This document shows, piece by piece, positions 11,176 through 22,146 of a DNA stretch of 64,000 bases. Source of the stretch: Hirudinaria manillensis (lineage: Eukaryota > Annelida > Clitellata > Hirudinida > Hirudinidae); contig CM067535.1 of assembly GCA_034509925.1 (NCBI GenBank), positions 8,608,701-8,672,700 of the forward strand, written 5' to 3'. The notes under the pieces were generated by a model. That model searched no databases and had not been told where the DNA came from. It saw nothing but the letters and a program-made list of their open reading frames with translations. Every line of letters begins with the position of its first letter. Within the stretch, counting starts at the first letter, position 1. Position numbers and translations under genes: made by a program.

Positions 11176-13032
11176 ATGATGAACTCGAGAAAGCGCTACC
11201 ACGGCGACGTCGACAGATTGTCTCGCATCGAAGAAGACTTGGAGAGACTCAGTCTTTGCGGGGACCAGCCGACTGCTCCCGTTCCCCAGCTGATTGCCAG
11301 CCAGCACCTACAACAACACGTCCAGGATAAACTGCTCGAATCGATTCCCGTGGAGCAACACCTGATGGCCGACAGAAACGTCCAGAGGGACGACCAGTTA
11401 TTGCAGCACCTCCAACAGCAGCAACTGATGCAACAACAGTTCCACCATCAGCAACAGATGCTAAAGCAGATCCATGCCCATCAGATGGGATTCCAGGATT
11501 CGATTCATGCGAAACACTTGCAGCAGGAGGGCCAATCCAATTCTCAGCAGATCAATCGCCTCCAACAAGCCAATCACCCCGGCGTTCAATACTGCAGATT
11601 TGAAAACGACCGTTCGGAAATTCCGAATCCTCTCGGAAATCATTACCAACATCTGGCGGATTTCCAGTCGGGTCGCCTGATGAATCTCGATCAACTTCCC
11701 TGCAGCCACCAGACTGCGGGAGAACAAAAGAGTGCCCTGGAATCCCCCGACGGTTGCGACGGTGCAAAGTTTCTGAAGGAGAAATACGACTCTTTGGGAA
11801 AAGTGAAGGTTCCCAAGCCTCAAGGAACGCCCGGCAATTTCATCGGCCAGGATCGAACTCAGCAAGAACATGACAGGACGGCAAATCGATTTCCATCCCT
11901 CGTTGGTGCGGAGGGAACCTGCCAGCACCCCTTCGCCCATTTTGATGGACCGCAAAGAGAAATGTTCCAAGAAGTACATTACTTTCAAGGACCGCAGCAA
12001 CAACACGAAGCTGTCCATGCCAGGGGAGAACTAAGCCAACAGCAGGAGAACCAGTGGAGGCAGCAGTACGATCGTTTCCAATCCAACGAAGAACGGTCCT
12101 CCGCTTCGGACGGTCAGGACCATGCCGTTCCAAACCCACAGCAAAACTTGAAACTTCAACAGCCTCAGGAAAGGCGTCTGCTCGATGAACACGACTTGAT
12201 GCAAGTCGACATATTTTACAGGAGCCAGAGATCCAAGATATTCGTTTCCCGTTGCTGTGCCAACCTGATGATGGGTCCGAAGTGGTCCTTCCAATCCACA
12301 GGAAGTCTGGGCGGATCTCCGGCCTCCGGAGTGCGCCAACTGTGCCGCAACTTTAGGGACTGGGCCTGCGTGAAGTCCGGCGTGCCGGTCCTAGTGCTGG
12401 ACACTTCGAAAAACGAGTTGTGTATCATCTTGGCCGAGCACGGCTCTGGTTTCGCCCTCTGGCGCAACAGAATGGGTCCTCTGACCGGCTATTCCGTCAT
12501 AGCCGCCGACTTCCACGCTCTGAGAACCGACCCGTCCATGCAGAGGAGTCTGGCGAACAATCCCTCGTCTACTCTCGTCACTTCCATCGTCGGCCTGAAT
12601 TTCGTCGACGTGGAAGCCGCGGAAGAATTCTACAAAAACGTCGTCACCCTTTCGACCCTTGCCTCGTCGCTGGGTTCGGTCGCGACGTCCAACAGGAATC
12701 GCCACGTCAGCGGCGACAATTTGAGCGACTCGCAGCAACGCGATCACGGTTTTTCCAACTCGACGCAGGACTTGCAAGCTTCTGGAATCAATAAGCAAAA
12801 TGGCGATAGGACGAAAAATTCGAAAAAGAACAAAAGGTCGTTCAGCAAGACCGACATTTCTCAGCCATGCTGTTTTTCCCACGTGACGAAGCTAGGCGAC
12901 CGATTCAGAGACGGATCTTCGAGACTATTCCTTACCACCAGCGACACTAACGTGCTGCTCAGGGGCACGGCGACAATAGATAAAAAATCCGCTCTGCACA
13001 GACTCCAATCAGGACTGAAACCAAAGCACTGA
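11176..13032 (+). CDS. Q/H-rich protein with C-terminal EVH1/WH1-like domain
   Basis: A single open frame of 618 codons. Residues 1-15 are basic, followed by an amphipathic LSRIEEDLERLSL helix. Residues about 40-320 are rich in Gln, His and Met (QQLMQQQFHHQQQMLKQIH and many isolated Q) and probably disordered. From about residue 340 the composition changes to a compact domain: VDIFYRSQRSKIFVSR, a DWACVKSGVPVLVLD strand pair, GFALWRNRMGPLTGYSV, then SIVGLNFVDVEAAEEFYKNV. This last motif closely resembles the closing strand and helix of EVH1/WH1 domains (GLNF...EA..F...V), which bind proline-rich ligands in Ena/VASP, WASP and Homer. The tail (about 500-618) is basic and Ser-rich. The frame stays open upstream to an acceptor at about 11142, so the true start may lie in an earlier exon. 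I do not recognise a named orthologue. Confidence 0.72.
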   Translation: MMNSRKRYHGDVDRLSRIEEDLERLSLCGDQPTAPVPQLIASQHLQQHVQDKLLESIPVEQHLMADRNVQRDDQLLQHLQQQQLMQQQFHHQQQMLKQIHAHQMGFQDSIHAKHLQQEGQSNSQQINRLQQANHPGVQYCRFENDRSEIPNPLGNHYQHLADFQSGRLMNLDQLPCSHQTAGEQKSALESPDGCDGAKFLKEKYDSLGKVKVPKPQGTPGNFIGQDRTQQEHDRTANRFPSLVGAEGTCQHPFAHFDGPQREMFQEVHYFQGPQQQHEAVHARGELSQQQENQWRQQYDRFQSNEERSSASDGQDHAVPNPQQNLKLQQPQERRLLDEHDLMQVDIFYRSQRSKIFVSRCCANLMMGPKWSFQSTGSLGGSPASGVRQLCRNFRDWACVKSGVPVLVLDTSKNELCIILAEHGSGFALWRNRMGPLTGYSVIAADFHALRTDPSMQRSLANNPSSTLVTSIVGLNFVDVEAAEEFYKNVVTLSTLASSLGSVATSNRNRHVSGDNLSDSQQRDHGFSNSTQDLQASGINKQNGDRTKNSKKNKRSFSKTDISQPCCFSHVTKLGDRFRDGSSRLFLTTSDTNVLLRGTATIDKKSALHRLQSGLKPKH

Positions 13033-14331
13033 GTTTTCGGCCATTTTCGTTTTGAGCCAGAATCGCATTTAACGACTTCTAACGGAGGTCAACTTTCTCT
13101 TTCTGGAATCATTAGGCGTCAACTTAATAGCATCCTGTGCTTGCAATGAATTTTTCCGGCGCCAGTATCGGCGTCCAATCAACTGATTTAACTGTATTTC
13201 ATTTCTAGACATTCGCGTAGAGTAATGCATTTACTTTGTCGGTTCCTCGTGGCCGCTCTTTTTCGTTTTTTTATTTTGTTTTTCTTTTCATTTCGGTGAG
13301 ATAAGAAAGGATGTGCGATTAAACAATCACGTTTGTATTGAATCCGTTCAATGATTTATGTTTAAGGCGCCCGCATCCGTCGTCGGCTGTTGTTGTTTTT
13401 TACCGTGGCAAGAAACCGGGAAAACATCGCGATCTTCAAACTACCAAAGATAAAAAAAAATCGTTTAACCAACGATCTGAAATTAACCACATCGAAAAGT
13501 CTCAGATCCAGATAAGCTTTTTCGTAAACAGACTTCGGCATTTATTTACTTCATCTTCTGCGAACTTCTAGGCCTCTCGTGCAGCTCAATCGTCAGGAAT
13601 CTGATCGAGGCGTGCCATCCGGCCATCTTCCACGTGCGAATGGCTCTGAAAATATCCTATTTATGTAAGCAAAGTGCACCCTTATTTAGGTTACAGAAAT
13701 TAAAACGCACGGGAATCCCTCTTATAACACATTCCACCATATCAGGAATCAGTTCTTTGCGGTAATCTAGATCAGACGATTCCAGGCCTAGAGACAATAA
13801 GAGAGTTCAACACGGAGATCGATAGATGTCGCTTTTTACTCTGAGAAACAAAATCGACAAGAATAAACACAAAACGACTCAGGCATTTTATTGAAAGTTC
13901 GATAGAAAGAATAAAAAAAATGACTAAAAACAGGAGGGATACACTTATGACCCTGGTGACCTTATGAAATCACTTGTGAGCACAACAAAAATACCATCTA
14001 TACATACTCGCACTTTACACGCTCGACGATACGGCGTCTCCTCCCGCGAGCGGACAACATTGAAAAGGAAACCGAAAGAAAAGAAAGGAAAGAAAGATGA
14101 AAGTAAATTACAAGTGAGATCAGATTCGACAAGTTCCCATTTGAAAAAAAAAAGAACGAATCGAAATTTGTGGCCCCCGTGGTCCGTCGGAGTGACGCCT
14201 CCGACGCTTCGGAACCTTGGCGGCATCCGGTCCGAGTCACCGAGCTGTCGTTGCGACCTTACGCTTGCAGCAGCAGAGTCATCATTAAATTTACATCCAG
14301 AGAGAGAGCAGCAGAGATGCAGTCCCGGGCC
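13033..14331. other. Convergent intergenic region
   Basis: This stretch lies between the stop codons of the EVH1-like gene (plus) and the HMG-box gene (minus), and should hold both 3' untranslated regions. An ATTAAA near 13318 (plus) and an AATAAA near 13887 (minus) could be their polyadenylation signals. I see no further gene. Confidence 0.5.
13887..13892 (-). terminator. Candidate polyadenylation signal for the HMG-box gene
   Basis: AATAAA read on the minus strand, about 440 bases past the stop codon of the HMG-box gene. Confidence 0.35.
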
Positions 14332-17313
14332 TCAGGCCTCCAGGCCCGTCGCGGCCGCCTCGGGGTGCCGGGAAGGGCTTCCATCCGATTCGCTGCAGCG
14401 CGAAGACGAGGAGACGGGATGATCCGGAGGGTGAGACGAAGTCACGGTCGACCGGATCGGCCTGCTCCTTCTCAGCCGCTCGATCTCCTGGTCTGCCCTT
14501 TCCAACTTCTTCCTCAGCTCGGCGATCTCCTCCTCCTTCTCGTGAAGCAACTTTTCCAGGGAGTCGTTCTGCCGGATCGGGCCGTGACCGGCCGCGCCGG
14601 GGCGGTTCTTCGGCAGCTCTTCCGGCTCGTCGGCCGTCGCAGACAGCCGGTCGTTTTCGTGGCTGCCGTCGACGTGGTCCGACTTCTGGGTCTTGGTGAG
14701 AGCCACCGGGAGGTCGGACTCGAGAGAGTCGTCGTCGGCGTGACGACGGTGGTGGTGGTGGTGCCACGTCCAGACTTTGGCCTCCGTGCCGGACGACTGG
14801 GCAGTCGGCGATGACGACCGGATGGTCTGGTCGTTCTCGTTGCCCTCTGGGCTCGCCTCGTTTCTGAGTCGTGAGAAGAGTAGGATTTTATTGAGCGACG
14901 GAAATTTTTAATTTCCAAACGCACGTACGCAAACTCACGTCTCGTTTTTCCAGACTTCTTGTTGCTGTAAAGCGGGCTCGGCAACGTCCTGCAGAGCGTT
15001 GATTATGCCGCCGTCGCCTTGCGAATAAATCGCCTGATTGGTGAAGCCCATCGAAGCCAAGATCTGCTGTATGGACTGATTGGACCACGTGCCCACCAAT
15101 CCCGTCGCGACGTTCAGGTGCTGCTGAAGTTCTGCCGGCTGCTGGGCAGCCGCCGTGACGACGGCGGGGGCGGGGGAGGAGGGCTTGGAAGCCGCGCTGC
15201 TGTGAAGCAGAACGGAAGAAGTCGGAGCGGAGTGGAGCTGTTGCGACTGTTGTTGTTGTTGCTGTTGTTGCTGGTGGTGAGACAAAGGCCTCTTCCTGTT
15301 CAATCGGGTCCTGATGAGATCAGACGGACTGAGGTTGTTGTTCTGCAAGTAGGCCCTGATTTCCTCGTCGTAGCGGATCTGAGAAGGGAAAAAGATTTGA
15401 ATTCCATCACTTCAGAAGAGACATTCATGTTCATTCATGATTTCTTTTGAAGATGAAACAAAAGTCGGTGCGATCCTAATCTCCTTCTTCGAGCAGAATA
15501 AACATTGTAGTCGACGGTGAAAGTTTATTACTAGAAAGTAATTTTTAGTAAACGACAAATCGATTGTAATAATTACAAAATAAATAAATAAAAATAAAAC
15601 AAAACATGTGGAAAACAAAGGGATGTGACGCAGTACCGAAAACATCGGAAGCAACGGATAAAAACTAAACTTAACTTAACGAATATTGTCCGTTAGTCAT
15701 TCGTTAGCTACATCTCTTAACGACCTTCGGTCGATTATCAACAATCAGCTCCTACCTTGTCCTTAGTGAACCTCTCATTGTATTTGAGCTTCTGCTCGGC
15801 ATCGAGTTCCCTCCACATGCTGCCGATGATGGCTCCGATCTCGGTGACCGTGGACAGGTGGGAGTTGGCAGCCTTGACGTGGTGCCAGTGCTGAAAGAGA
15901 CGACGACGATGACTGATGATAATGATGCCTATATGGTCATGGTAGTAGTAGTAGTACTTCTGATTATATTGATTAACATTGATATTTAAGTTGTTCAGTT
16001 AAATTATTTTTTAAAATAGTAGACCAAAGAAATCAATAAACCTAACCCTAACCCTAACCTTAACCCAAACTGCTCTAAATACGTGAATGTCTATCTTGGC
16101 GAGATGCAAGTGGAAGAAAGAACATCTTTTTTAATTAATCTTTTGCATAATTATTGCAATTAGATAGTTATGACCACTTATCATTACAAGTTATTACAAC
16201 TTATTATAATAACCAATCATTAGCTAACGTGCATGCTTAGTATTGTTAACATTTTATCCTTGCAACATCACCAGCATGAGAGCTGATTATCCAAAAGATT
16301 TATGAGTAAAGTGGAGAGCACTACGGTCGATTCGCGGACGGACGGACGGACGCACCGACCTCTTTGCTGAATAGCATGTACGGCGTCAGCGGCTTCTTGG
16401 GGGGTTTCGGCCTCTGAGCCATCGCCTCGACGGGCGGCGTGGCCTGTTTTCCCACCTGTTGGGCCCTGGCATTTTCGTCGGGCTGAGCCACTTGCATCCC
16501 CAACAAGTTGACCAGATTCCCAACTTCTCGGCCTCCTGATGCTAGATTTTGTTGCTGCTGTTGTTGTTGCTGCAGTTGTGCAATGACTTGTCTCTGTAGC
16601 AGGGCAGAGATCAGAGGATTTGAGTCTGCCATAATCTGCTTTTCAAAGAGAGAAATGTTATCAGTACATGATTGTGTTGGCAAGATGCAAATGTTGGTTA
16701 TGGTTTAAGAAATGAGTTTACTTTATATTTTCTCATTCCAAACTTAAGGAAAACATGTGCATGACTTATGGCTACTATCAGTTTCCATTGATGCCTTTGT
16801 AGCCTGGCTAACCTTGTAGCCAAGGTAAAGAAATGGGGGCTTAGACCAAAGCACAACATTGTAAATCTGATATTAACGTTTATTAGATTTATATGCTAAT
16901 TCATTACAGATGACCCATTAAAATTCAAATTAGTCACTAACAGATGTTTCCTGCTGTCCATCTTGTCCTTCATCTGCCTGGGGTACTACAACCAACTGTC
17001 CATCTTCAACCTCGCCTGCATTTGGCACAAGAAATTGTTGTTGTTGTCTTTGCTGTAGGATGAGCATTTGTTGATAGTGAGGCAACAACCACGGTAGAGA
17101 TATGGCCGCCGAAGCAGACGCCTGCAAAATCTGAGAAGGAGAGAGCAGTCCGGTCGAACAGGTTGAAACAGAATTCGCCAAAATCTGCTGAATCGTCTGC
17201 GACATGTCGAGTAGGTTTTCCGACTCCATAGTACGAACGTTGGACTGACTAGCATCGGAAACTTCGGCACTTTCTCCGTCAGATTCCTTCTTTATGGACG
17301 AAAAACTATCCAT
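14332..17313 (-). CDS. HMG-box protein with SMARCE1/BAF57-like box, 5 exons
   Basis: A probable nuclear DNA-binding protein. Exons on the minus strand: 16942-17313, 16360-16635, 15756-15890, 14939-15378, 14332-14863; total 1755 nt, 584 aa. Residues 1-195 are Gln-rich (a Q8 run near residue 145) and acidic. The HMG box (about 200-275) reads PKKPLTPYMLFSKE, HWHHVKAANSHLSTVTEIG, AIIGSMWRELDAEQKLKY and DKIRYDEEIRAYLQNN. Pattern matches to BAF57 include PLxPYMxxS, VKAxN, EIGxIIGxMWRxL and KIxYxE. TOX-family boxes fit less well. A second Q-rich stretch precedes the C-terminal region, which has an Asp/Ser/His-rich segment and a coiled coil (LEKLLHEKEEEIAELRKKLE). The BAF57 motif following the box (RNHRLISEILSE) is not visible, so orthology is unproven. 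The exon 2 donor (GAG|GTCGGT) is atypical but is the only one in phase. Confidence 0.8.
16039..16069. repeat. Short interstitial telomere-like (CCCTAA)n run
   Basis: Roughly four to five units: two exact CCCTAA copies flanked by CCTAA, CCTTAA and CCCAAA variants, inside an intron of the HMG-box gene. This is the TTAGGG-type telomere motif rather than the insect (TTAGG) or nematode (TTAGGC) form. It is too short to be a telomere itself. Confidence 0.75.
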
Positions 17314-19560
17314 TTTGGCTTAAAAAGCGGAAAACTTGTCAGTGGAAAAATATCGCACAAACGAAGCAATAGCTATGTTCCTGAAATCGACACATATCGG
17401 TCACGTTTTTTCTCACCGATACCATGACAACAATCAACCAAGATTAATTGAAAAGTTACGCAAGCCTATCACAACTTATTATTTGGCGTAATCCAAAAAC
17501 AATATCGCTAGTCGGCATTGAGTTTCGTCAAAAAATAAACTCTTTGATATTCAGAAAATCGTGCCAGCGCTCCGACAAGGGGTAAAATATCGGAGATGTT
17601 ATTAATCATATGGAAGGAAATTTACTTCTCTTCAAAGTAGCGGCTTCAATTTTCAATTCGCTTCAAAAGACCGCCCGAATTCGGAAAAGTAACAATCGAG
17701 GTCACCTATAGGGTAGGGTAGAGAGCCCTTCGCGACCCGCGATCAAATTTGCCGGATAATTAGACTAAATTGCGAGATGAGGCCCCTAGCTTATTTCAGC
17801 CCGAACGCAAACAGTACATCGCGCAGTGAGAATCCTTGGCTATAGAGACGAAGCAAAGCCTTTTTTAGCGACTGCAGAGATATAGACGATCGTATGCAAT
17901 ATGGAGCCTAGGCATGTGTGCTGTATACCCATCTGTACACTCGTGCCAATGTTAATGATCCTAGCTTCAGTTCCTAGACACAGGCCCAAGATTTCTGGAG
18001 GTCTGTTTTGTACTACTTCTGTTATTCGGCCTACCTATCTGGTCGCTATCCTATCGAGACCCAATTCCAGCAGGTTTAATTGATAACGTTGCTCTCTGGA
18101 AATGCAAGTCGTCTTCCGGGTGCGAAGATGAATTTTTCTTTCTATAATTGTACGATAAACAGATTCTGCCTTTTCCTGGCTTTTTGTTTGCTCTGGAGTC
18201 ATTCTGTACTCGGACGTCGAACCCGGTTTTATCGATTTCGAAGTGTCTCGCATCGGTCATCCTTCAATACAAGATCCCTCCGATTACTGATTAAGACGAA
18301 AACGGAGGAGAATTTTTCCAGAAACTGTCTCCCCGGAAACAATTCGGTCTCTCACTTTCAAACTTTTAGGGTTTTCAAGTAGAGGTTTACGTGATTAAGC
18401 AATTGTGGTTTATAAATTTAGTATGTCCTTATGGTTTTGTTGCATATACAAGTTTATTTGTTTGAATGTGCAGGACAATATCTGTAGTTGCTGAGGGACG
18501 ACATTCGGGGAAGTCCGATACCGCATGAGGCTGCACAGTTTCTCTTCTTGGTGACTTATGTGGTCAGAAGTTCAAAACTTTTCTAGAAGTTGTTTAGTGT
18601 GGAAATGCGAATCGATTCTGGTTCTGTTGAACCAAATAGCATGCACGGTATTTGCCCGCCTTCATTTTGACCGGGTTTGCGAGAGGAGATAAAATTTTAA
18701 GAGAGTTTACAAAACATTCACCGTTCGAGCTTGCTGAGCCCAAGCTTTGCTTGGCCTGTTTTATGAAAGCGTATCTTCCAAATCATGAATATTAAATCGG
18801 AAACGAAGTAAACATCACAAATGGGGTGTGTTCGTCTCCTAATTAAGAGAAAACACGGCAATCTGCAAAATAAGGCGCACTAACATCCGAGCGCTAAGAG
18901 CAGAAACACTTAGCATCGTACTTAGCAACAGATAGATAAGCAGTGATGGTTCATAACACGACAAGTATGTCGCCGGGAAGACCGAAACTGATTGTAGCAA
19001 CAATCGCTACAATTAGAAACTAAATTTACTAAAATTATACCTTAATTAATTAACATTATATCACTGATAACAACTGCACATAAGCACAAACGCACATCTC
19101 AAGTTTCAATCTCCTAATACGAACTGGGATACCCAGTAAATCTCCCACTTCCCCCAAAACATAATTACCCACGATCCAATCAATTCTTAACTTCGCCAAA
19201 CATGCCTATGCTGCAAATCCAATATTGTAGCTGTTTATATTAGGTTTTATTTACTTTAATTTCATTTTTAAAAACATCAAAAACTTTCGATTAATAATCA
19301 AGGGATGAGCAAGATATACTCAACACTGCTATAAGCAGTATGGATGGCTGGCAAGGGAATTTCAACATTCATTAAAGATGTGGTTCAGTAAAAAAACAAA
19401 CACAATGCTTGTTTCCAAGGGATGTCTTTAAAACAATCAGTGCTTCCAAAGAAGCATTTGCTTGCAACTCCTACATACAAATAGGCAACCAGAGACCAGT
19501 GCAGCACCAAACGGAAGCGGACGTTCGAGCGAGAGTTCGTTTTGAGTTTCGGTCGTCGTT
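17314..19560. other. Gene-free interval upstream of the HMG-box gene
   Basis: Contains the promoter side of the HMG-box gene and the 3' side of TAF13. Composition is mixed with few microsatellites. Open frames around 17900-18380 are short, lack domains and lack flanking splice logic. An AATAAA on the minus strand at 19246-19251 may serve TAF13. Confidence 0.5.
19246..19251 (-). terminator. Candidate polyadenylation signal for TAF13
   Basis: AATAAA on the minus strand, about 310 bases beyond the TAF13 stop codon. Confidence 0.3.
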
Positions 19561-20585
19561 TCATTTGCTGTCGTACTTTCCCTCGTCGAAAGCCTTCCTC
19601 GCCTTCCTGAGTTCCTCGTTCATCAACAGAAGGTCCTTGACCCTCGAGTATTTCTTCGGATCCTTTCTGATGAGAAAGACGATGTCGTCCACAGAAATGC
19701 GGTCGGGCTTGCCGACGTCGAGGGCCTTTTTAGTCTGGAAATTGATGGTAAATGAGTAAACATCAATTTAAGTAGAAAGAATGAATTCGTAATTATTTTA
19801 AATGCTGAAAGAATTTAATGTATAATTCGATGAAAACAAATTGCGATAATGTTGGAAAACAGGGTACCATTTCGCAGATGTACTCAACGACCATGTCCTC
19901 CAGCAAGTCCACTGATTCTGAGTAGGGGTTGGGGTCATCTCCAAATCCATACATCATGCATCGCACTGCAAGTGACAAAAACAATGACATGATAGACACA
20001 TACAAGTATACTATTACATTTGTTATAAATGCCTATGTGCTAAGTAATGCATAGAGCAATATTCCTCATCATTCAACATCAATTGTTCAGCCTTTTTACC
20101 ATGCTTCACATAATAAAAAATTATTCAATTTTAATTTTTTATAGCAAAAAAGGACATCTGAACCAACATTCTTTTGTAAACATTTTCTTCTTTCTTTCCA
20201 ATGGAACATCGTCCTCATTATCATCTTCATCAACCTTGTTTCAAGCAAATTAAATAAAGAAATCACATCTTTACATACTCAAGACCCATTTGCAATGGAC
20301 TAATTAAATCTATTTCAACGAATTCAAATTTGTAACTTTAACAAACATGGCATAAAAATTAATATATCAAAATTACTTTAATATCCTATAATTAGTTTGT
20401 TTTTAGAGCTATTGTTGAATAAGCTTTCATAAATATCATTTTTCGTGAGCGCCTTAATAGCAGCATATTAGAACAATAAGTCTATAGACTCGAAGACTGA
20501 AAAATAATGACATAAAAGCTCTTATACGAAATAAACTCAGTTGGGTTATGAATACCTCTCGAAGAGAATCAAGATTGTCAGCCAT
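19561..20585 (-). CDS. TAF13: TFIID subunit TAF13, 4 exons
   Basis: TAF13 is a histone-fold subunit of the general transcription factor TFIID and pairs with TAF11. Exons on the minus strand: 20556-20585, 20168-20234, 19868-19965, 19561-19734; total 369 nt, 122 aa, against 124 in human. The start MADNLDSLRE is followed by an acidic segment (VDEDDNEDDVPLERKKK), then MFTKELRCMMYGFGDDPNPY, the diagnostic block that opens the histone fold. It continues through SVDLLEDMVVEYICEM and DDIVFLIRKDPKKYSRVKDL, and ends MNEELRKARKAFDEGKYDSK. The Leu before RCMM is split across the exon 2/3 junction (T|TG). Exon 2 is only 67 nt and too short to appear as a frame of its own. Every junction is in phase, and this is one of the safest identifications in the window. 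Confidence 0.95.
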
Positions 20586-21086
20586 TGTCTGTGAGCTTAA
20601 ACTATTATTATTATTATTATTATGATAACGACGAAATCGTTAAATTCAATGATAAGAAATAAACAAAAACAACGACATTAGCATTTTAAAACAATGTTTG
20701 AATTTATTGCAATAACTTACGTATAATTACAATTTGTTTATATAATAATTTATAAAAATGTAAAATTAATAACAACTGCGCTTTCATAATATTATAGATT
20801 TTATTTTTAAATAAATTACAGATTCAAAACAAATATAAATAATAAATAACAGATTTAAATAAACTTATTCAAAATAATATATATATTATATAGATATTTA
20901 ATCAATTATCACATCCCTTGCAGCAAAGACTTTTACTTCCTCTGAGATGTTGAGCCATGTCTTTCGGGTTTCGTAAGATGAGGGTGTGGGTGTTTCCGCT
21001 CGTTTTTGCGTCACGCTTCGTTTTCGCGTAATAGTTGATATGGTGAATCTTAGAAACTATCGCTTTAATTAGTAGTTTGTATAATT

Positions 21087-21460
21087 TCCCTATGATGAGT
21101 GATATTTTTTCTTGAGAACTTTGTTCTCTGAAGACTAAACATATCATCACCTACCGAATCTGAAGGGATAACATACTTCCATATTTGACATTGATTTATT
21201 TATAAGTTCAGTGACTCGCCGCTCTTCCCTATGATGAATGGTATTGTTCTTGAGGATTTTATCCATTGAAGACTAAATATATCATCACCTACCGAATCTG
21301 AAGGGATAAAATACCTTATCCATATTTGACATTGATTTGTTTATAAGTTCATTAACTTCGTACTTCCCTATGATGAATGGTATTGTTCTTGAGGATTTTA
21401 TCCGTTGAGGACTAAATATATCATCACCTACCGAATCTGAAGGGAAAACATAATTTTCAC
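21087..21460. repeat. Tandem repeat, 139-base unit, about 2.7 copies
   Basis: The block beginning TCCCTATGATGA starts at 21087, 21226 and 21365, an exact spacing of 139 bases twice. Each unit carries CATCACCTACCGAATCTGAA near its middle. The second and third units are closer to each other (TTCTTGAGGATTTTATCC) than to the first. The third unit is truncated after the CCGAATCTGAAGGG segment. Confidence 0.9.
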
Positions 21461-22099
21461 ATGATCAACTATAACATTATTTTTTGGTAACTTTGTGCCT
21501 GGTTACCCAATTTAATGTTCAAATATGATGTTTAACAAATCCATTTTTTCCTACTACCCACTGGCCCTGAAAAAAGTTCCTGTAACTGATATCAAGCTGA
21601 GCAGACATGTACCACTGTTATACGATTATGATTATGATTGTTATCAACCCACAATGTTTCTCTACACATTGTTCCACCCAAACCCTTTCAAATCATCCCA
21701 GTCAGTGCAGTCAGTAAATGTAGCAATTACTAACGAAAATGCATTAAATATTATTATAGAATTGAAATTTCAAGAATATTCAAATCTTCCAAAGGATTTG
21801 TAACCTCTGCTTCGAGTCTGAGATGTTCATATTCAGATCGGATGTAATTTAACAATAAATTTAACACCAAATTCGTATTAATGTTCTTCATTGGTGACAT
21901 AAAAGCAAAGATATATAACCAGAAATGATTGGTCATGCTCGAAATTAAAAACTGCATAGCTTTTCAGACGACTCCCCCAACAAGACTCGTTTCTTAGATG
22001 CCGGGTGGGGGGGGTCGGACACAAAATCAGAATCGGGTGCAATCATCAGAATCATCTAAAATAGAGTGGGAGACTCTTTTGTAAATTATTACACGGTAG

Positions 22100-22105
22100 T
22101 TTATT
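22100..22105 (-). terminator. Candidate polyadenylation signal for SMARCAD1
   Basis: AATAAA on the minus strand, only 42 bases after the SMARCAD1 stop codon, which would give a very short 3' untranslated region. Confidence 0.35.
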
Positions 22106-22146
22106 GTTTAACATTAAAACCGGGCTTCGAATGCGGACGGATTCGT

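Larger units (their letters stand above)
20586..22146. other. AT-rich intergenic region with tandem repeat
   Basis: Holds the upstream side of TAF13, AT-rich sequence (about 20690-20900), a 139-base-period tandem repeat (separate entry) and the SMARCAD1 3' region. A minus-strand frame at 20902-21150 (82 codons, ending HLRGSKSLCCKGCDN) overlaps the tandem repeat at its N-terminal end and resembles nothing I know. Confidence 0.45.

Noticed and set aside
12391-12882. 163-codon minus-strand frame opposite the EVH1-like gene
   Set aside because: Antisense shadow of a codon-biased real exon; Arg/Val-rich and without domains.
14170-14814. 214-codon plus-strand frame
   Set aside because: Antisense shadow of the last exon of the HMG-box gene; the minus-strand frame joins in phase with four upstream exons.
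16321-16359. Continuation of the HMG-box exon into a Gly/Arg/Pro tail
   Set aside because: The frame after SKE is intronic: joining at 16360 to the exon at 15890 restores the HMG box exactly.
17901-18382. Possible retroelement remnant suggested by several short frames on both strands
   Set aside because: No reverse transcriptase, endonuclease or terminal repeat motif could be identified.
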